Source of the DNA: Scolanthus callimorphus
Lineage: Eukaryota; Cnidaria; Anthozoa; Actiniaria; Edwardsiidae
Assembly (NCBI GenBank): GCA_033964015.1
Contig: CM066914.1
Coordinates: 7,307,831 to 7,371,830 of the forward strand
Reading direction: 5' to 3'
DNA length: 64,000 nucleotides
In this document: in pieces, positions 11,746 through 22,862 of the stretch
Position numbering within the stretch: position 1 is the first letter of the stretch
How the letters are laid out: each line of letters opens with the position of its first letter
Program-made: the position numbers and the translations under genes
Notes under the pieces: model-generated
What the model was told of the DNA's origin: nothing
What the model saw: only the letters and a program-made list of their open reading frames with translations
Database searches by the model: none

Positions 11746-14066
11746 AAGAATAAACATTATCTACTGTTCCAACAACAAGAATATTGTAATATCATAATTT
11801 ATTCCTTTTTTCATAAATAATATTTCTATGTAAGTTCTTCCAATTAATCTTTTTCTTGATATTTCTATGACTTGCCTGCTTTTTATATAAATTCCTACTT
11901 TGACTTTTCGGGAAGTTAACAAGAAAACCAACCGGTTCATTTAACTTCCCTCTCGCATTTTTCTTTTCAAATTTCCTTTATACACTACCCCTAGATACTA
12001 TATAATAATATTGTAACTTTTTTTAACATTTCATTATGAGTCAATAAAGATTATGCTGCAGGGAAGGGTAGGCATTGACAACACACGAAGACTGGGAAAA
12101 TGTCCGCAAAGTGGGTCAATAAAGAAATTGGAGCGCCCGATAAAAATTAAAAAGGTTGCAATTTTTATAGTTTCCTTTTTTCTTAAGCCGACAGAAGTCT
12201 TAGAAACCTCCGTTTTCTTCACAACAGACATTTCCTGGCAGAATATAGTATATATTCCCCTGTAGTTCTTTCACCCGTCCTGTATCACCACGATAACTTT
12301 TATTCTTTATTACCCTGAATAGGCAGTCCATACAAGAGACCGCTGTTCGGACGCCAACCTGCTCCAGATTAGCTGAGATCGCGCATAGTTTGTCGCTTGA
12401 TCTGGACGAAAAGGAGTTACGTGAACAAAAAGGTAAATGAACCATGAGTCACAACAAGAAGATACAACAAAACGCTACTGTCACGTATTGAACAAACATT
12501 TTTCTCTCGTCTTGTTCGGGACTACGGGAGTTACCATCGGGATCTTCCCTTGTCGGTCAAATACAACTCTATTCATTCTGCCAATCATCCCACGTCATCC
12601 TAACGTTTATTCATGGTTAATCCAAGTCACGTCGCTTACTAACCCAAATCTGTCTAAATATATAATGTTTCAAATTAAAAATGCTGAGTCGCTGAAAGTT
12701 GACCTTCTTATTTGGATTGTGCATGCAACGTACTAATTTCTTTTTACTAAATGTTTACAAAAAAAAATTTCAAGGCTTTTTCCCATGATTCAACTGTCAG
12801 CATAAAAAAAAATTCGCCAAAAACGGTCCCACTTTCCGACGTTACAAAACGTCTTTAGTTGGAAGGTCTGAAAGTATTTTCTTGGCGTACTAGACCAGAT
12901 TTAAAAACAATAAACCATCAAGAAAGTAGCCATACAGCTGTAAGCCCGCCTCTTATTTCATAGATCTTTCGACCGAACCAGTCCTCCTCAGTGATGAGCG
13001 CAACTAAAACTGATGGAAATTATGTGAGACTGATGGAAATTATAGTGTGGCAGCGACATACCTTAAAATGCCCGTGTGCAGATTTAAAAACCACAGCCAG
13101 CCCGCGTGGATTCGTACAAAAACTACGACACCCTTGTCCCAATATGACCTTTTTCTATATTTCGCAATTCATCACAGATGCAATTTCACAAACTCTATCA
13201 ACCTGCTACCAGAGACTATACGAGTTGCCAGAGCCCAAACTCCCAGTCAAGTACCCACGGACGCCAGGCCACAGGCCTACCGAAGAAGAAAATCCCCTTG
13301 GTGCTTGTAAGAATGATTGATTATCCGCGTAACGTTTACTGTCATATGAATTCTGCCCTTGCTGGCTCCAGAGCATGGTCTGTTAACTTGCAGCTTGATT
13401 CACAGGTAGAGGTCACGCAAACACTTCTCAGTCGGGCGACGAGTAGTGTTGCGTGACTTCGGCCCGTGAGGCTGCAAGGAGACTACATTGTTTTATAGGT
13501 ACTGGCGATGTGACATTCCAGGCGCTTCTAGCGGTCAACTCCTCGGCAAGACGGTCGCCATTAAGGACAACATCCCTGTCGCCGGCGTACCCATGATGAA
13601 CGGGTCCCGGATATTAGAGGGTTATATCCCGGATGTGGACGCTACCGTGGTCACGAGGGTACTCGATGCAGGGGTCGAATCTTGGGGAAGGCTGTTTGTG
13701 AGGATTTCTGCTTGAGTGACTGGAGCTTTACCTCCTCCCCCGGACCTGTACTGAACCCATTTGACAAAGAAAGGATGGTCGGGGGGTCCTCGTCTGGTTG
13801 TGCTGCACTGGTGGGTTACTGGGTTCTATATTTAGGGCTGGTTCACACACGAACGCAAGCGCAGAGCAGACTCAAACGAAAGCGTAAGGATATCAAATTT
13901 CTCTCTTGTGGTTCACACTAGAACGCAAACGCAGACGTAAGCACAGACGCAAGCACAAGGAAGTCGAGACGTTGCGTTCCCTTGCACTTGCACTCGTGCT
14001 TGCGCGGTCTAGTGAAACTGAGTGAAGAACAAGCGCAAGCAAGCTAATGTTGATTTTAGGCTTGCG

Positions 14067-14236
14067 CTTGCGTCACTGTGATTTACACTTGCGTCCTGCG
14101 CTTGCGTCACTGTGATTTACACTTGCGTCCTGCGCTTGCGTCACTGTGATTTACACTTGCGTCCTGCGCTTGCGTCACTGTGATTTACACTTACGTCCTG
14201 CGCTTGCGTCACTGTGATTTACACTTACGTCCTGCG
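14067..14236. repeat. Tandem repeat, 34-bp period, about 5 copies
   Basis: CTTGCGTCACTGTGATTTAC followed by ACTTGCGTCCTGCG recurs at 14067, 14101, 14135, 14169 and 14203, nearly identical apart from CTTGCG/CTTACG changes. It passes directly into the 13-bp array. Confidence 0.95.
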
Positions 14237-14972
14237 CTTGCGTCCTGCGCGTGCGTCCTGCGCTTGCGTCCTGCGCGTGCGTCCTGTGCTTGTGTCCTGC
14301 GCTTGCGTCCTGCGCTTGCGTCCTGCGCTTGCGTCCTGCGCTTGCGTCCTGCGCTTGCGTCCTGCGCTTGTGTCCTGCGCTTGCGTCCTGAGCTTGCGTC
14401 CTGCGCTTGTGTCCTGCGCTTGCGTCCTGAGCTTGCGTCTGCGCTTGTGTCCTGCGCTTGTGTCCTGAGCTTGCGTCCTGCGCTTGTGTCCTGAGCTTGC
14501 GTCCTGCGCTTGTGTCCTGCGCTTGTGTCCTGCGCTTGTGTCCTGCGCTTGCGTCCTGAGCTTGCGTCCTGCGCTTGCGTCCTGCGCTTGCGCCCTGAGC
14601 TTGCGTCCTGCGCTTGCGCCCTGAGCTTGCGTCCTGCGCTTGTGTCCTGCGCTTGCGCCCTGAGCTTGCGTCCTGCGCTTGTGTCCTGCGCTTGTGTCCT
14701 GAGCTTGCGTCCCTGCGGTGTCCTGAGCTTGCGTCCTGCGCTTGTGTCCTGCGCTTGTGTCCTGCGCTTGTGTCCTGCGCTTGTGTCCTGAGCTTGCGTC
14801 CTGCGCTTGTGTCCTGAGCTTGTGTCCTGCGCTTGCGTCCTGCGCTTGCGTCCTGCGCTTGTGTCCTGAGCTTGCGTCCCGCGCTTGCGTCCTGCGCTTG
14901 TATCCTGCGCTTGCGTCCTGCGGTTGCGTCCTGCGCTTGCGTCTTGCGCTTGCGTTGCGTCCTGCGCTTGTG
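14225..14972. repeat. Minisatellite, 13-bp period, more than 50 copies
   Basis: The consensus unit is TCCTGCGCTTGCG, with common variants CTTGTG and GAGCTTGCG. Because 13 is not a multiple of three and the unit lacks stops, all frames stay open on both strands. This produces spurious long ORFs with a 13-residue period (RRTQAQDASAG-like on the minus strand). Occasional 12-bp or longer units (for example near 14430 and 14712) break the register. Confidence 0.95.
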
Positions 14973-14998
14973 TTCGTGTGTAAAACATCCCCTAAGCA

Positions 14999-15210
14999 CA
15001 TTCTCGTACCTAGAGCTCCCCGGCTCGTCACTTCGCAGGTTCTGGTGGCGGCCAATGAGGGCCTTCGCTGATTGGCTTTTTGAACGTTTGAGCATGCGCT
15101 GCAAGGTCTTCCTCTCTACGGCTCGTATTAAATCTCGCGCATGCGTCAGTGGCTGTCACCAGAGCCTCCCGTGCGAGGAAACGAGCGTGGGAGCTCTGGG
15201 TTCGAGAATG
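14999..15210. mobile_element. MITE family A copy
   Basis: It runs from CATTCTCGTACCTAGAGC to GAGCTCTGGGTTCGAGAATG and shares the family interior (TTCGCTGATTGGC, GCATGCGTCAGTGGCTGTCA). It sits immediately after the minisatellite element. No clear target duplication is seen. Confidence 0.85.
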
Positions 15211-16312
15211 CACTTAAACGTCGCTCGAAACCATCGCGTTTTGGCATAAGTTGCCGATAGAAGTATCATATAAATTTGTTGTCCAGTGCCGGCCAAATTC
15301 GTTTCTCGAAAGAATAAACAGCATCCTGTGTTTTACTCTACTAGTTCTTGCCATATGTGCAGAAGTAGAATAATCTATTATTAGACGTGTATCATTTGAA
15401 TTTAAACGTAAAATTTGTACTTGAGAGTGAGACGGTTCGGTGCGAAGTGCGAAGCGCGATGACGGCGATGATTTAAATTTGTAACCACACAGAACCATTT
15501 TTGCGGAAGTTGAAAATTGTATATTTGAAAGATAAAGCCATCACTACGCCTAACCACTTGGTGACGGAGGTTCCTGGCAAGGTTGTGATGCCCTTGGGAG
15601 GTGAAACCATGTGTATTTGTGTTGTTCTATTTTGTTGCTACTATTTCCAATGACGAGTAAAACAAGCACTTATTACAGCCTGAGAAGTCGGTAGCCATAA
15701 ACCTAAATTGAAAACTGGACGATTTAAAAATAGCGGCTTACAAAGCCGCTTGTACTTAAGAAACTATGGCAATGTCGCTGTATTGGAAGATACAAGATTT
15801 GTAGCGTTTGTAATGTACTTTTTACGAACGATTAAATAACATTATTAAGATTATTTTTGTTAGGAATGCAAACGATCAATGTCTGAAGTACAGTTCTATT
15901 TCTGTAGATAGCATCAGGTGAAGTCGATATGGCCCTAGGGTGTGACCAGGAGGTTCTATTCGCACTCCCGCTTCATCATTGTATAGTAGGACTCAAGCCT
16001 ACGTTTGGTCTAGTCCCGTACACAGGTATCCTGTCATTAGAGTACACACTTGACCACGTGGGGCCCATGGCGCGAACAGTCTATGACACAGCACTGCTAC
16101 TTGAGGTAAATTCACTTTTCACTCAAAACCCGGAGTCGAGAAAGAATCTTGTGTTCCTCATGTGAAAAAGGGAACTCGGCATCGGTATTTCTTGGTACGC
16201 GCTTGAATCTAATCGCTTACATTTATGCCGAGCGCGCAAATGCTCGTGAAAGGTGTTAACGATTTTTAGAGCGGAATTCAAATCAGTGCCGAAGGCCCTC
16301 AAATGGCTGGCA

Positions 16313-16732
16313 CCAAAGGCTCCCCCGCGAGGTGACGAGAATTACTTGTTCACGCATGCGCATTGTTTTCAGGCATGCGCATTGTGCATTGTGTTCGAAG
16401 GCCCTCAATGGCTGGCACCAAAGGCTCCCCGCGAGCATTCTCGAACCCAGAGCTCCCCGGCTCGTAACCTCGCGGGGGAGGCTCTGGTGACAGCCACTGA
16501 CGCATGCGCGAGATTTATACAGAGCCGCTGAGAGAAAGACCTTTCAGCGCATGCTCCAACACTCAAAATCAACCAATCAGTGACGGCCCTCAAGTGGATG
16601 TCCCCAGAGCCTCCCCTGCGAGCAGACGAGCTGGGGAGCTCTGGGAACGAGAATGCCCCGCGAAGTGACGAGAATTACTTGTTCACGCATGCGCATTGTT
16701 TTCAGGCATGCGCATTGTGCATTGTGTTCACG
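16313..16732. repeat. Duplicated segment flanking the nested MITE
   Basis: The segment GTGACGAGAATTACTTGTTC, followed by ACGCATGCGCATTG, TTTTCAGGCATGCGCATTGT and GCATTGTGTTC, is present at about 16332-16393 and again at about 16667-16730. The MITE and a GGCTGGCACCAAAGGCTCCC block lie between the copies. The second copy lies directly upstream of the 16755 exon acceptor. Confidence 0.75.
16436..16655. mobile_element. MITE family A copy with 9-bp target duplication
   Basis: It runs from CATTCTCGAACCCAGAGC to GAGCTCTGGGAACGAGAATG. The flanks are CCCCGCGAG on the left and CCCCGCGAA on the right, 8 of 9 identical. It lies within the amidase intron before the 16755 exon and is inserted in a GC-rich repeat. 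Confidence 0.85.
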
Positions 16733-16929
16733 CATGTGCGCATTGTTTTGTCAGGCGATCGCTGGCCGTGATGGGGAACTGGACCCGAGACAACCAAGAG
16801 ATCTACAGACACCAGAATATACAAAACACGTGAGACAAGTCCCACTCAGGCCGTCGGTTTTACAGGAGCTCTCCTCAGTATGAATAGACAAAATCGGCTA
16901 ACAGTGTTTAGGAATTCAGATGGATCATT

Positions 16930-17000
16930 GTTTTCCTGCTAGCAGAGGCCTCTTTCTCTGCATTTCGCTGGCTGAGAGTCGCGAAATGTAGCTGCTAGCA
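16930..17000. repeat. Fold-back, GAGGCCTCTGCT family, copy 2 of 3
   Basis: CTGCTAGCAGAGGCCTCTTT and CTCTGCATTTCGC are followed by GCGAAATGTAGCTGCTAGCAG-type inverse sequence. The same outer arm CTGCTAGCAGAGGCCTCTT recurs at 55.8 kb. Confidence 0.7.
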
Positions 17001-18275
17001 GTGAAAATCATTGTGGGAGCTTACCATTCATTTTTTTACATACTTCTGTGCGTGCGGTCATGTGTGAGAAATTGTAACCTCCCAAATGAATCATCACATG
17101 ATTTGAATTTGGTGGCAACAAGCCGTAAACACCGTTAGCCTATTTGTCTATTTTCTGAGTCAGCGACAACAGACAAGCCTACTATACATAGTATTTTACC
17201 ATGAAGAACTGTAACTTCATGCTATAACTTCATACACCATACAAAGATCCGAATTAATGGCAAAGTACAGGCATGAAAATGGAATTTAATTCAAATGAGT
17301 GAAAACCTCGAAGTTTAAAACAAACATACACAGTGACTTGAGTCAGTCTGACGATCGCATAAGCTTGAAACTGCAGTTACTGACTTTGTTTCTACTTTAT
17401 ATTTTCCGCTGTAAAGGCATTGAGCTCTCCTGATTGTAAATGGAACATGTTTGTTTTGTACTGCATACAATAGCAATGATCTTCCAAGAAACTGATTACG
17501 CGGTCTTGCCGGGTTTTATTCTGAGTAACAGAGTGGTAACTTGTTTCCTAATCTATGATTCATAGCTGACTGGTGATATTACTGGGCTTCGCGTGGGGGT
17601 GCTACAAGAGGGGTTCGGCTTGCCTTCCTCTGAAGTGGACGTGGACGAGGTTGTCCGATCTGCCGCCTACCGCCTGAAGGAGTTGGGAGCTACTGTCGAG
17701 GAGGTTTCCATACCATGGCATCTTGATGGTGGGTGAAATATGAAGGATTATTTCCAACTAGCGCCACCATTTCCAGGATCTCGAGTTCAGTTTTAGACTG
17801 TGTGATCCTCCTTCTTCCCTGTGTGGCTACTACCCACCAATCAATAGCAAATAGTTTCTTGTACGCTCTGTGTACCTACATTTATTTGGGGCAATATGTT
17901 TTATAGGTCTCTTTTACTTTTTTACACAGGTGGGCATCTCGCGGGTCGCTCTATGCGTGGAGGGTATGACTCGAATAACATATCAAGGTCATGGTAGGTT
18001 GGAACTCTGAAACAACTTTACCTTTTTAACCAATCAGGGTAAAGTACCTGTTCCCCGCCATTTTTGCGAGCACGGTGACACAGGAAACCCGCAAACATTT
18101 TATCTAAGAAATTTTAGAGAAAACCTTTTTAAAGGCCCATCACCAACCGGGAGCCTTTGTGTCCCGTTTTTTCTTTTGTTTTCAAGTTGATCCATTGTTT
18201 TTCGGGTGCTCTGATTGGCTAAGAGTCCGCAAAGGTTGTCGGTTGGCGATGGCCTTTAAAGGTTTTAAAACTTCT

Positions 18276-18705
18276 TTCCATTCTCTAGAGTTCCCGGCTC
18301 TACAACTCGCGGGGGACGCTCTGACCACAGCCATCTCACTTTGCTGTTTGGCTAACTTTCAACGTTGGGCATGCGCAGAAACGTTTTTCTCTCAAAGGCT
18401 GGGTATCGAATCTGGCGCATGCGTCAATGGCCGTCACCACAGCATTCTCGTACCCAGAGCTCCCCGGCTCGTCTGCTAGCAGGGGGCTCTGGGGGCATCC
18501 ATTTGAGGGCCGTCGCTGATTGGCTGATTTTGAGCGTTGGAACATGCACTGAAAGTCGTTCTCTCAGCGGCTCTGTATTCAATTTCGCGCATGCGCCAGT
18601 GGCTGTCACCAGAGACTCCCCGCGCGGTACGAGCCGGGGAGCTCTGGGTTCGAGAATGTCACCACAGCCTCCCCGCGAGGCGAGGAACTCTGGCTACAAG
18701 AATGC
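18276..18705. mobile_element. Older MITE family A copy, split by a younger one
   Basis: The left part is 18276-18442 (degenerate end CTAGAGTTCCCGGCT) and the right part is 18659-18705 (TCCCCGCGAGGCGAGGAACT). The interruption is exactly the younger copy at 18443-18658. It lies directly upstream of the acceptor of the 18724 amidase exon. Confidence 0.8.
18443..18658. mobile_element. MITE family A, younger nested copy with exact 9-bp duplication
   Basis: It starts CATTCTCGTACCCAGAGC and ends GAGCTCTGGGTTCGAGAATG, 216 bp. It is bounded by exact 9-bp duplications TCACCACAG (18434-18442 and 18659-18667). This gives a clear element boundary and shows that the family transposed into itself. Confidence 0.9.
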
Positions 18706-19705
18706 CTGTTGTTTCTCTTCTAGGTGGCGGGACGAGCGCGAAAATGTTCTACGACACTAACTACCAGAATGCCTTGGCTCGCGGCTTGAAAACCCACGCA
18801 GACGCACAATCCAAGAACTTGAAGTCGGTCTGTCTTTGGGGACATATCTACAGCAGGATTATCATGGCGTGTTTTATGGCAAAGCGCAGAATCTTGCACC
18901 GGAACTCGCGCATGCGTATGATGTAGCACTGGCGAGCTATCACGTGCTTGTTATGCCTACGATCACGACAAAGCCACCGCGTTTCCCTGATACGAATATG
19001 ACTGCCTCGGGTAAGACATACCATTCACGCTAAACTTGATTTAACGATACCCCGATCTTACGATGCAATTTTGCTGCCCCCGTGGGGTATCTTAAAATCG
19101 GGGCTTTTACTAGTACACTTTTCAGAATAGGTGTAGGAGCACATTCCCTAGGAGCGTCCATCTAGGGGTAGGAAGGTGTAACATCGAATTGGAAAATGAA
19201 GCAGGTCTGAAGTTATATTGTAGAACAATACATTTGCAGCTTGAATAACTTCTCTGAACAAAGCGTACACTACCTGCATTCTTATTGGCTGAGCGAATGT
19301 GTGACGTAGCTTTGCGTGAAAATTTGAAACAGGCTTCATTTTCCAATACGCTGTTACAGACACAGTGTGAAAGCATGGGAGATGGACGCTCCTAGGCCAT
19401 GGGCTCCTGACCGTCAAAATTGTCTGTTGTAGCCCGAGTACAATCATCTGAGCATCTCCAATATCGCTAATACTGACGGAGATCTCTCTTACTTGCATGT
19501 TACAGAGTATGTACAACGGACATTTGTGCCTGATGGAAATATGCCGTCTTTCGACGTGTCAGGCCATCCTGCGCTGACCATCAACGCCGGGTTCTCTGAC
19601 GGGCTCCCTGTGGGTATGATGATTGTCGGACGGAAGTTCGACGAGGCGATGGTGTTGAACGTGGCTTACGCTTGGGAGAAACTCAGAGATCGCAGTATAA
19701 AATAG

Positions 19706-21110
19706 GTTCTGAGACTTTCTGAGACCCTATCCTGCAACTCGGTAACTTAAGGCCTGGGTGGAAGCCAAATCCAAAATGGCGGTCGTAAAACTGAGGGGGG
19801 TAGTCTATCTCTAACCAATGCCCTGAGGATCCAATCATTTGCATTTCACCTTGGTCATTCTTAATCATTTTCACCAATGTTGGTCTCTATGGTAACAAAT
19901 GTATGACCTCTGACCTTAAATTTTATTTCTTGGAAATGGCCTCTGCATTCGATGGGGAAAAGTTAAATCGTTCACCTGAGTGTGTGATGGTGTTTGTTAT
20001 CTAGTGTAGATTATTGATCTAACGAGGCTGCCTGGAAATGTTTTTCGAATAGCTATATTTGTGATGATGTAATTTGATACCTCTCATTTACTTAAAATGA
20101 GGATAACTTGGCCAGCACGCCTCGTTGGAATGGTAATGTACGCCGACACCGGTCATAATAACACCTATTGGGAAACCATTGGTAGACCCCCGTCGAATCA
20201 GAGACCTGAAAGAAAATTGTGGCTTTGTCACGCTCTTACAAGTCACGCAACCCATTGAAATGGTTACCAAATACATCAAATGAAACGTCTCACGGGTAGA
20301 GCAACCTTAACGAAAAACATTCTACGCAAGACATTTTATCTAGCCTAGGGAATTGTTTTCAGTGTTTTTCGCATTTTTGTGAAAGCACCCATGCCAATAT
20401 ACCTGAGAAACCTGGGGCTCTAGCTGAACGACGCCAACACGCTAGGTGATTGCATTATGGCTCCCACGGAAATCAAAAGCTTAGGCAATCACTGGTTTAT
20501 CAAGATATCGACAGAGTTGACGACTATGGACAAATCCTTAGCTGAAAGCAGGAATGCAGCAGCCGGGCCAAATAGAACGGAACCAGTGTGCAAAAATATT
20601 CAATTTATGCTATATGTAACTCAGTAATGCGCCATTCTCCCTAAAGTTAGTTTAGATAGATACATGTAGATGGAAATTTTATTTTTGCACTGCATTATAT
20701 CAGCTAAGCTGGTTACATACGATCCGTGACTCATTTCTGCAGTCAATAGTACTTTGATTGCTTGAATCATTCGTGGTCATGTTTGGGCTCTGTTCAATTT
20801 TCGTACAATTTTCAATTCAAACTTGAATGACAATATACAAGTCAAAGCAATAGATCTCAACTCACACAATTGACATCATTTAGTATAACTTCCTTTACTG
20901 AATCAAAAATATCTCTCTATATATAACTTTTTACATTTTAAAATTTTACTTTATTTTTTACTCTGTATGAAAACGGCTATTCTTACAGCAGTTTCATAAC
21001 TCTGCGAGCTCTGTACCGACTTATTAATTGTGTTTTCAAAGCGTTCCCTGAATCAAACATCTAAGTAACCCGGTAGCTTTTGCTAAACCTCTGAGTGGTG
21101 TTGTGATTGC
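19706..21110. other. No gene recognised; downstream flank of the amidase gene
   Basis: Only short ORFs without family resemblance are present. I see no clear TIR element. The sequence becomes AT-rich after 20.6 kb. Confidence 0.45.
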
Positions 21111-21117
21111 TGAGTGT

Positions 21118-21510
21118 TAAGGCCTAATTCATACGTCGATTTTTTTGTCGCGTCAATTCTAATTATTTGTAATAAGCGCATGAGAAGATCGACGTAAGAA
21201 TCAGCCACTGAATTAAGAGCGACGCCAGATGAAAACGACCGCTTGTGTCGCTCGAAACGACTAACGATCGGCGTTGATTTAAAAATCGCTCTTCCTCATG
21301 CATCAATTCTAATCCAGTGTTCACGACACACATGTACCTTATCTTGTGCGGTACACACGCTGATCTACTGCTTGTTGGCTCAATTTTATTTATTGAAATC
21401 GGCAGGTTGCGATCGACGTCTGAATCGGAGACGATTGTATTAAATTTAGTTGACCTTATATTCCAATTAGAATTGACGCGGCAAAAGATCGACGTATGAA
21501 TTAGGCCTTA
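21118..21510. mobile_element. MITE with AAGGCCTAATTCATACGTCG termini
   Basis: The left end TTAAGGCCTAATTCATACG, then TCGAT, is mirrored by ATCGACGTATGAATTAGGCC, then TTA. Inner inverted copies of AATTCTAATT / AATTAGAATT and CGTCGATC-type words recur. It is non-coding. Confidence 0.85.
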
Positions 21511-21789
21511 GTTGTGCGATCAACGGAAGCTGCTAAGACACGGTTTGACTGGCTTCAGAGTTCGCTTAAATTCTTGATATTTTCAATATGGACTCTATTT
21601 TTCTGGTATCTAAATTTCTTTTCTGATTGGACATTTCACAGGCTCTTTCTGCTCATTATTATTCGGTAACAAAAAAAAACTGTACTATGCTATTTCATCG
21701 CTTGTTTTCAACGTTTTTGTTCTTTGTGACGGTCATGCAACACTCCCGAATAAAAGATATGAGAGTAGTGAAGATCACTGAACGCTAAA

Positions 21790-22165
21790 GCCCTGACTAA
21801 ACTAGGACACACAAAGCGCGCGATATTGTAACCTGATCGACATCATGTTTCCTTCGTGTTTTCCCAATTTAGCCACGTGGGAAACATTGTTGCGCGCGAC
21901 AAATTTTGGAACACAAAAAAGTTTCTTCGCAAGACAAGAAACATTCTGTGCTTCCGACACACACGCATGCGATATAGCAGATTTCGTATGACTGTGAGAG
22001 AAAGCCGCGGCAAAGTTGTGCCGCGCCGCGTGCCGCGACTACGCGATTTCATTCCGTATCTACAGCAGGCCAGGTTCCGAACCGCCACCGCGACAGTGCC
22101 GCGCCGTATCACGGCACTTTTCACAGTCACAAGAAATCTGCTTTAGTTAAGCCACTTGGAGAAAC
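21790..22165. repeat. Inverted-repeat element with AGCAGATTTC/GAAATCTGCT arms
   Basis: AGCAGATTTCGTATGACTGT (from 21977) pairs with ACAGTCACAAGAAATCTGCT (to 22142). GCCGCGGCAAAGTTGTGCCG pairs loosely with CGGCACTTTT. Outer segments ACTAAACT (about 21797) and TTTAGTTAAG (about 22143) may be the true ends. Confidence 0.65.
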
Positions 22166-22439
22166 ATGCAGGAGCTCAACGATCGACTGTTTAAAAATAA
22201 AACAACCAAGAGACCGTTACAAAGAGTCAAAACCTCCCATTAGATCCGTCCTCATCAGCGTCACAAAGTGTCTATTTTAGTAACACATTTTGCCATAAAC
22301 GAGACCCGTAGGGCACTGCTGTACGTAATAGAAGCACCTCCAAATGCGAGTAAAATGCAACTCAGTGGGAATTCTGTTTTTAGCCTTCGGCTAGCGAGAA
22401 ACAACCTGGCAAACAAACGCACAAAAATCATGAAAATAT

Positions 22440-22775
22440 GTTGCTAAAAGTACAAACGTTTCTGACTCTGATGGGAATACTGTCGTTTTTGCAAATGCCT
22501 ATAAGAAGGGGCCTGGAGCGAGCTGCGTGGGTTCCCTGTGGATCTGGCCGGGCAACTAAGGTAGATCCAACATGGAAGATCCATCGAAAAATCGAGTCGC
22601 TAGAAATTACTGGAAGTTCTCGCTCAAAAATCAGTGTTTTTCTGGCAAATATCGTCTTATCAAGAGGGGATCTACCGTCACTTCCAAATAAGGTAAATAC
22701 TTCCAAATTTGGTTTTAACCGTGAGCGTTTTAAAAACGACGATTTTGTTCAGGGTATTTTTGATATGTAAAACTA
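22440..22775. repeat. Interspersed repeat, copy 1 of 2
   Basis: It shares with about 50400-50835 the ordered words GCAAATGCCTATAAG / GCAAAATGCCTATAAG, GCGAGCTGCG, GGGTTCCCTGTGGA, TCCAACATGGA and CAGGGTATTTTTGATAT. It is non-coding and of unknown class. Confidence 0.65.
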
Positions 22776-22862
22776 ATACAAGAAGCTAATTGGTAACGGA
22801 CTGTCGAAATAATCTAGTGCCGCCATTTTTTCCATAATGACATAGTACAAAAGTGATATTTT

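Larger units (their letters stand above)
13837..14986. mobile_element. TIR element swollen by internal tandem arrays (amidase intron 2)
   Basis: The left end reads GGTTCACACACGAACGCAAG then CGCAG. The right end reads CTGCGCTTGTGTTCGTGTG then TAAA, its inverse. Between them lie a second internal end-like block (GGTTCACACTAGAACGCAAA at 13911), a 34-bp array and a 13-bp array. The array monomers are made of the same CTTGCG words as the termini, so the array appears to have grown from the element's own end. Confidence 0.8.
12991..19705 (+). pseudogene. Amidase-signature enzyme gene with several frameshifts
   Basis: Eight exons can be chained by GT-AG sites: about 12991-13306, 13499-13810, 15908-16105, 16755-16829, 17566-17728, 17930-17993, 18724-19010 and 19506-19705 (stop TAG). 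The product is an amidase-signature hydrolase, a family that cleaves carboxamide bonds using a Lys-cisSer-Ser triad. Visible are VKYPRTPGHRP before the core, GKTVAIKDN (catalytic Lys), GGSSSG (cis-Ser), GLVPYTG, DHVGPMARTVYD and the C-terminal GLPVGMMIVGRKFDE. One-base lesions break the frame at the 13499 junction, at 13671-13674 (GGGG, one G short), at 15949-15951 (one G short), near 17930 and at 18834-18836 (one base short); exon 1 is also scrambled before about 13150. The 15950 lesion converts the expected GGSIR nucleophile loop to EVLFA before the frame recovers. Splice sites stay intact and no nonsense codons have accumulated, so either recent inactivation or assembly error is possible. 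The start codon is unresolved. The best matches by eye are bacterial and fungal amidases, so ancient transfer is possible. Confidence 0.8.

Noticed and set aside
14175..15104. Long overlapping open frames on both strands (up to 309 residues, RRTQAQDASAG-like)
   Set aside because: They are produced by the stop-free 13-bp tandem repeat, which keeps every frame open; no non-repetitive coding part exists.
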